Assembly (NCBI RefSeq): GCF_019925205.1 | Contig: NC_083566.1 | Location: forward strand, 26,722,001-26,786,000 | DNA: 64,000 nucleotides | Direction: 5' to 3' | Source: Metopolophium dirhodum | Taxonomy: Eukaryota; Arthropoda; Insecta; Hemiptera; Aphididae | In this document: piece by piece, positions 57,401 to 64,000 of the stretch | Layout of the letters: each line of letters begins with the position of its first letter | How positions within the stretch are numbered: the stretch's first letter is position 1 | Made by a program: the position numbers and the translations under genes | The notes under the pieces: generated by a model | Told to the model about the DNA's origin: nothing | The model's input: only the letters and a program-made list of their open reading frames with translations | Databases searched by the model: none

Positions 57401-58020
57401 AATCCGTTTGGTAAATATTACAAATGTATTTAATAATATTTGAATTCGAACAATTCTATTTACAACTAAAATCAGAAATTTCCAATATTTTTAAGCATTT
57501 TAGAAGTACTACTTCAGTTGAACAAATAATCAGCAGAAGAAACAGAAGATAAATAAAATTAAAAGAGTTAAAAAGATGATGAAAAGTGTGATGAATAAAA
57601 ATAGTTGCGAATCGTGGCTTGGGCTTAGCCTGGGTCAAAGAGTCCCTGGAGTTACAAAAAGAATGTGGGGTGTTATAAATAAGACGTATTTTAAAGTTAA
57701 AAGAAAAACCTCGCTTGGCCATTCAGATTACATTTTTATAGACACGAACAAATAAATATTTTTGAAGTTCCCCACTTTAAATGTCTTATAATTTGGAATA
57801 ATACCCAATATTGTATACTAAATTTGTCTTCAAAACCAATACTAAACGAACTATAAAATTAAATTCGTTTAGTCGTGTTTTTTTGGACATCGAATTATTC
57901 TTCCTAGTCGTCTTTTTTATAGCCCTTTTTAATTTTCACCATGGTAATAACACCATGATCTTTCGGAAATGTACCCCTTAAAAATTTTAGTTTTACCATA
58001 TTATGCATATTACAAGAAGA
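54480..58020. other. AT-rich non-coding stretch
   Basis: No gene recognised; intron-like composition. The minus-strand frame at 57,456-57,722 has no motif. Confidence 0.4.
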
Positions 58021-58023
58021 TTA

Positions 58024-58485
58024 CACTGTCTTCGACTGTCAACTTGCCCTTCACACAAAAGTATTTATCCTATGCACATTATCACACATGTTGTCTACAT
58101 AAAGTATTTATCTTGTATTCTTGTGTACTCTTTTGATGTTTTTAAAACTTTTCATAAAAACTGAAATAATCTTTTAATCTAATTATAGATCATCAATTGA
58201 GTAAATATTGTTTTAGAATAAAATTATAATTTTTAAATGTATAGTAAAAATAAGTAAAAAAAAATTGTGTACATCAATAAACATTTTTATTTAAATTTTA
58301 AGCAATTTGTGTATTTCTTTTATTACTTGAAAAAATGATTTTAGTTTTTAAGAAAAAGTTAAAAAAATTCTGAAGTTTACAAAAGTTAAATATTTTTGTG
58401 TAGACAACATGTCAACATGACGTGAGAAAATGTGTATGCTGTAAATATTTTTGTGTAAGAAACAAATTGACGGTCAAATACTGAG
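58024..58485. mobile_element. Element with long inverted repeats (~85-100 bp arms)
   Basis: The left arm 58,024-58,110 and the complement of the right arm 58,386-58,485 share GACTGTCAA/GACCGTCAA, CACAAAAGTATTTA/CACAAAAATATTTA, ATGCACATT-TCACA/ATACACATTTTCTCAC and CATGTTGTCTACA. The ~275-bp middle is AT-rich and non-coding. It looks like a MITE or foldback element; I could not fix the target duplication. Confidence 0.65.
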
Positions 58486-61400
58486 CAGATAATTTACTTG
58501 TAATGCGCTTACGGTAAAATTAAGAGTATTACATAGGGCGTTTCTCCTTTAACATGGTGTGAATCCGTGGTGAAAATAAAAATGGTCTGTGAAGGAACGA
58601 ACATAACAAACTACTCGCCTTTCTAGCAGAATCTCCAAAATATATGGCTCATATATTTTAAATATAATAGCTTCCCTTTTTTTCCATTTGTTAGCCTTAT
58701 ATACACTTCGGTTAGTACTAATTATCTATTGTAATATGGTAACCTAACCTAGCCAGTTATATACTGTGTGGCAGTTAGTACTATATAAAACCTAATAAAA
58801 CTAAAAATATGTAAATGTGTAATGTGTTGCACACTGCATTGGATTCGAAATGTATTCAAAATAACAACAAAAATATACAACCGTTCAAGTTAACGGCCAG
58901 GCTTAAGTTTGCATTAGATATATTTTGATTTAATTTTGATGAGTTTACAGATTTTGTAAAATAGATATTGCAAACAAATATAATGTTGATTATTATGTAG
59001 TTCATAATTTAAAATAGCTGTTTGAGTTGAATTATGGGTGAAAAATTAGGTTTGTCCTTAATGTTGTGTCCAGTAAAACTTCATACACATTATCGACAGC
59101 TAAATAGGATTTGGTGACACTTAATTTGGTTTTATTTTCATCATGAGTTTGTACATACTATATATCTATCGTATTTCATGTAATTTATTATTAAGTAGAC
59201 ATGGTACAGTTTGATATTTAGAATAAAATAATGCAAACAGTATGTCATATTAATTTAAGTCTATTAATTATATTCCAATGCTAAAGTTTATTATGTAAGT
59301 AACAAAAATAAATGTTGTTGATAATATTGATTCATAATCTGTTTTACAACTGTGGATACATCGTTATCGTTATAACAAGATCTTGAACCTTGTTGCATTA
59401 AAAATACTTTAAGACTGCATTATAAAAATAAAATTGCATTAAAAACCAAATGTTTTTTCAACATAATTTTAATTTTTACGCCATTGAAATATAAAATAGT
59501 TTTATAACTTTCAAGAAATTAGCCAAGTACTTCAGACAGACGTATATAATATTTATATACAATTTATCTTCTTTTAACCTACATAATATTTTTATAGTTT
59601 GAGTAACTACATAAAATTGAACTAATTTTATATAATATGCACTACCTATAATATAATAATTATTTGCAATAATAACATACGATTAATATTTCATTTTAAA
59701 TGAAAATGAGTACTTATTTGTTATTTAATAAATATGGAGATAATAAATTAACAGTAGTCAAATATTCGCAACCCTTGGATTAGAGATAATATAATGTTGG
59801 TAAGCTGAATTAAATGCAGTATAATCCAAATTACGTGAATCAACACAGACCTAGTGGTGTCTGCGGTCGAGTATTTACCGATTTATTTCTAGATCACGAC
59901 AAATTCGTATTATTAATAATAAGAAATTAAGAACTAATTTTTGTGGTGAAAACTTTCAGTAAATTGTCATAAAGAAAAACACTTAATGTTTGGTTCAAAA
60001 ATTGTTATTTGTTAGAAATTATAATATTACAAAATATTCCAATATGGCAATATACATAGAAATGTGTTATTGCTTGTTATTTTTTCCAATACCTACCTGT
60101 TTCATTTCATTTTATTGGTATCCATTATAACTTTGGATTAACCTTATGAACTATATTTAAGTGTTTAATACATTTTATATGTATATTATACAGAATCACA
60201 TTTTCTCTTATAGCGGTTCAAACCCCGAAATATAATTTACCTTGTTATTTGTGTTTTCCATTAATGAAGGGTTCATTAACTCTTATATATATATACACCA
60301 TTATACCCATAGTCCTATAGGTAGGTTCTATATAGACGTGACAGATTTTTATTGTTCTATGCAATTACCTACTTAATTATTTCTTATGAGACCATTAAGG
60401 TTTTGATAAAATGTAAAGATTTTTTCGTGTAAAGTTCATGTTTATAAAAATAACATATATATGATATTATATAGGATATTCTTAATTTATAAAACTTGAT
60501 ACTCAATCCCTCGAATACAATTATAACAAATCAACGTATTATTATATGACTCTGTGATAATTTTATTGATTCAAAAAACTTTTAGTTGAAGAATTTATTC
60601 ATTTTGTGTTTAATCATACCTTGATATTATACTATATGCAAAGTAAATGCTGTATTTGTTAATGTCTAAACGGAAAATAATATTTTATAAAACAAAAGAA
60701 TTAAATAATTAATTCACGCGTTGCCTAAAGCTATATAATTATTTTAAACTGTTTAAACTTAACGATATACGTATAATATAAACATATATTTCCACACCGC
60801 TTTCTATTGCTATTGACGATAACACAAACGCCTCTCGGACCAAAAGCGAGTTCACAGAACTTTTGTACACATCGCGACAATAACGAACCGCGCGCGTACG
60901 TGTGTGGTGGCAAAGACATTCGGTTGTTATGTGATACACGTAGAACAGTTTGATGAGAAACTTAAAATTGTAAGGCAAATGTTTCCGAGCCCAGTGTAAT
61001 GGTCCGACTAATGAATTTATTATTCTCGGAGGACACCGCGACAATGTTTAAATAGTGGACATAATAATCTAATACGATATAATAATAAATAGAGTTTAAT
61101 TTAAAGGTACATAACAGGTAAGGTTAATTCACATGGAGTTAATTTTTCGTATAAACAATTTAATAATATTATACTATCTATACTAACACTGAGTTGGATC
61201 TACAGAAATACAGAAAGTGGTGTAAAAATTGTATTTTAAAATCATGCATTTTCACCAGAATTTTGTTTTATAAATTCGATTTTTTATAAGCTAATTAAAC
61301 TCGATTACACATATTTTACTGTAACGCGTCACAGAATAAAAATCCTAGTATAATATAAATTCACGATAGAATGGTCACGCGATATTCTAAATCTGTCCGT

Positions 61401-63559
61401 TATTATTTTGATGAAAATACGTTGGCGCACTTTGTGTAATGTGAACAAGTGTCTTTCCAAAAAATATGTTGCAAACTTTTTCGGTGTCGCTTCCTGTATA
61501 AAATAAATAATCGAATCACATCCGCTTTGTACACGAGTATTTCAATCCGCATCAATTGAATGGGATTGGCTTGAAATGTCATTCGGTGTTTTCGGCGCGC
61601 TTTCTTGTATATGGAAAAAAAAGACATCAATAAACGTCCTTGACTTGGCACATTCTTTGAAATCTTTTGGATTGGATTTATAGCCGACCGACTAAATACC
61701 TCTGTGCGATTCAGTTAGAGGGAATTAAACGCGTAGGACTTTATTTCAATTTTTTTTTTTTCATTTGAATTAGATTATCTATACAGTTTTTGTACAATAA
61801 GCTCGAGCGATGTTTTCTATGTTAGGATTAAGTTTAGGTGAACGTCTTGAGGTGCTGTGGAGAGAGAATAGCCACCGACAAAAATCTTGAAACACACAGA
61901 ACTAATAATATACTATATAATCCGTCCATGGTTTTTGTCGGAAGTCGCATTTCCCGGGTGCGTTATATTTTTGAAAATCGACATCCGCACATGTTTGTTT
62001 TATTACAGCTTGTTATAGCGTATACGTGACGGCGTCACGTGTTTTATTCATACCGTATACATTTATTTGTCTTTTTAAGGTACGCTTCGGGTACGCGGAA
62101 CCACGTTATCCGAGCCGACGGAGACATTTGTATTAGTAACGGTGAAAGGAGCTTACAAAATAATAATAGTAATAATAATAAATAAAAAGGGCGAGAGAGG
62201 TCCCTGAAAAAAAGGTAACGATAATATTGGATGGGACAGACAACAATAATGGTGAAACGTATGCGATCCATTCGTGCTTGCAATTTCGACGATACATTAT
62301 TATGCACGCTATGTGAAACAAGACCACGGAAAAATTGCCTCGATACTATTATATACAGTACCTACACGCACCCAGCATGATAGTATATATCCGATATTTT
62401 CGAGTTACGAGATCCGTGTGAAATCGATAATATTATTCCGAGAGCATATATTATCAATAATACCCAGAGAATATTGTGCTCTGGTACGGATTTGTTACGA
62501 ACTATTTTTTGTCCATGATATGGATGAAGCGTAAATCGTAAAAATAAAAAGAATCACAGTAAAAACGTAAATATTCGTTTCTGAAGCACCAAAAGCAATA
62601 AAATTGTTTAATATAATAACGGATCGTCCACACACAGCATGATTACAGACGATTCAGGAATTCGGTATAATATTGTCTACAATAATTGAATCGATGATTG
62701 CAAAAACGACACGAGTCACATTTTTTGTGAAATTTAGATATTAGCAAAAACACATGCTAGTCATCTGTTTTTATGTGTTGAGTGGAAAAACGGCTTCGGT
62801 CATAATCAGTGTATAATATATTTCTACAAGGATTCATTTTTAAATAAAAATTTTTTTTAGAATTATTTAAATTATACACTTTTTATTAATTATCCAAAAG
62901 TTTTAAAAAATTGACTCATGTCGTTTCTGCAATCATCGATTCAATTACTATATAGGTCCGTATTGTAAATGTCGCACGTGCCGTTAAAGCATAATATGTG
63001 TAGAAACTTCGACAAACATAATGTGCTAGTACACAATATGGTGTAATTCTTAAATAGTTGTATGTTATTGGAAAAACGATCGCTTTATGGGGTATGATCC
63101 AATATTAAATCTTACATAATATGAACTTTATAACAGACGTGATTTCAGCAGCATATTAAATCGATATTGCGTATTTCGAGTTTGTATGTTTGTAAAATAA
63201 TATTATGCGTATCTGTTTATTTAATCGTGTTTTATCCAAACGATAAGCAATCATTTTTAATTATTATTTCGTTAGAAATCATGGTGGCTAAAACGTATTT
63301 GTACACGTCATATAATATGACGTAGACAATCTTTAAGTCATTTCGTATTCTTTGTTTATGCTCAACAAAATATGAACTAAAATAAATGAACCAGAAAATT
63401 AGTTTATTTTATTTTAGTTTGCTAATGTACGCGATTTTATTACAAATTCAGTGTACAAACTATTACATTTTGAAATACATTTTACGAACATACTATGAAT
63501 TTTATTCGTGTGTTATATTTAATAATGCGCCCATAATAATGTTACAAACGTTTATCCAC
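58486..63559. other. Mostly AT-rich non-coding stretch
   Basis: No gene recognised. Slightly GC-richer blocks lie at 60,780-61,040 and 61,800-62,320, with short frames but no motif. The ends of any exons there cannot be placed from sequence alone. Confidence 0.35.
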
Positions 63560-63690
63560 AGCCGGTCCGAGTTCGATCCTCGACCACCGTGCGGAATTTT
63601 TCTCCGTGCAAGTCACGGTGTCCGGAGAACAAGTGCCATCGAAAACCAATTCAGTCGCTATTTGTGTTATCGATAATAATTGAATTATCG
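63560..63690 (+). repeat. Possible tRNA-derived SINE fragment
   Basis: GAGTTCGATCCTCGACCACC matches a tRNA T-arm/B box, followed by GTGCGGAATTTTTCTCCGTG and GGTGTCCGG, a body type seen in arthropod tRNA-SINEs. No A box is visible upstream, so it is truncated or a chance match. Confidence 0.35.
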
Positions 63691-64000
63691 GTGTTGATCT
63701 TAAAGTTATTTAAGAATAGCAAGTATTACGATTTTCGTTTATGATAAATATATTGCAATTTCATGTTTATACACACGCATGTAGCGATATTGCATACACA
63801 AATCGCCGTGATACAATATTGATGAACAACGACGCGACGTGATGGTTTTATGTATTTAAATAATAAAATATTAATATACAACTGTTTCTTTTTTATTGTT
63901 CTTAATTAACATAAGCGAAAATGTCCATTAGTTACATTTTACAATCAAATTTTTTTTTTTTTAAATTTTTCGTACCGTAGTTTAGTTTTGTTCAAGAATT

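Noticed and set aside
63560..63690. Intact tRNA gene
   Set aside because: Only a T-arm-like string is present; no acceptor stem, D arm or A box pairs with it.

Overview
This 64 kb window looks like nuclear DNA of an insect, most likely an aphid. Away from the mobile elements it is very AT-rich. It is full of short TAGGTACCTAC-like strings, decayed non-LTR retrotransposons, MITEs and a C2H2 zinc-finger relic of a kind I associate with aphid genomes; the species call is inference. I see no convincing intact host protein-coding gene. Every long coding stretch is transposon-derived. Two or three CpG/GC-rich patches (about 39.3-39.7, 46.07-46.44 and 53.97-54.47 kb) could be promoters or first exons.

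Region 1 (1-14,620) is the remarkable part. A minus-strand, coding-free LTR retroelement (299-14,506, 4-bp target duplication ACGT) is inserted in the tail of an old reverse-transcriptase pseudogene. It has LTRs of about 1,119 bp, a 537-bp interior, a primer-binding site, a polypurine tract, and TG...CA ends. Each LTR is split at exactly the same position by two head-to-tail copies of one Jockey-like non-LTR retrotransposon. Copy A (1,141-5,187) has both ORFs complete; copies B, C and D are 5'-truncated at three different points. All six junctions carry the same 12-mer AATAATTTGACC. The different truncation points argue for repeated targeting of one site within the LTR. The site lies about 25-30 bp downstream of the LTR TATA box, where transcription should start. 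My reading is a sequence-specific Jockey element that uses another transposon's LTR as its home and probably borrows its promoter.

Region 2 (14.6-32.8 kb) is a graveyard of elements: a Helitron Rep-domain pseudogene joined in the same frame to a zinc-finger fragment (15,849-17,925), a 164-bp Harbinger-like MITE (20,559-20,722), a diverged inverted-repeat pair around a possible hAT transposase remnant (22.6-23.64 kb), a broken I-like LINE with RT and RNase H (24,291-26,790), a 5S-rRNA-derived SINE (30,818-31,099) and another RT C-terminal relic (32,079-32,752).

Region 3 (32.8-64 kb) is mostly AT-rich non-coding DNA. It holds a 1.5-kb non-coding interspersed repeat with internal duplication (32,781-34,260), a 487-bp hAT-type MITE with an 8-bp target duplication (37,229-37,715), two more 5S-SINE copies (51.8 and 52.6 kb), a long-inverted-repeat element (58,024-58,485) and a possible tRNA-SINE tail (63,560-63,680). 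All coordinates were read by eye; homology calls come from motif recognition, not from database searches.
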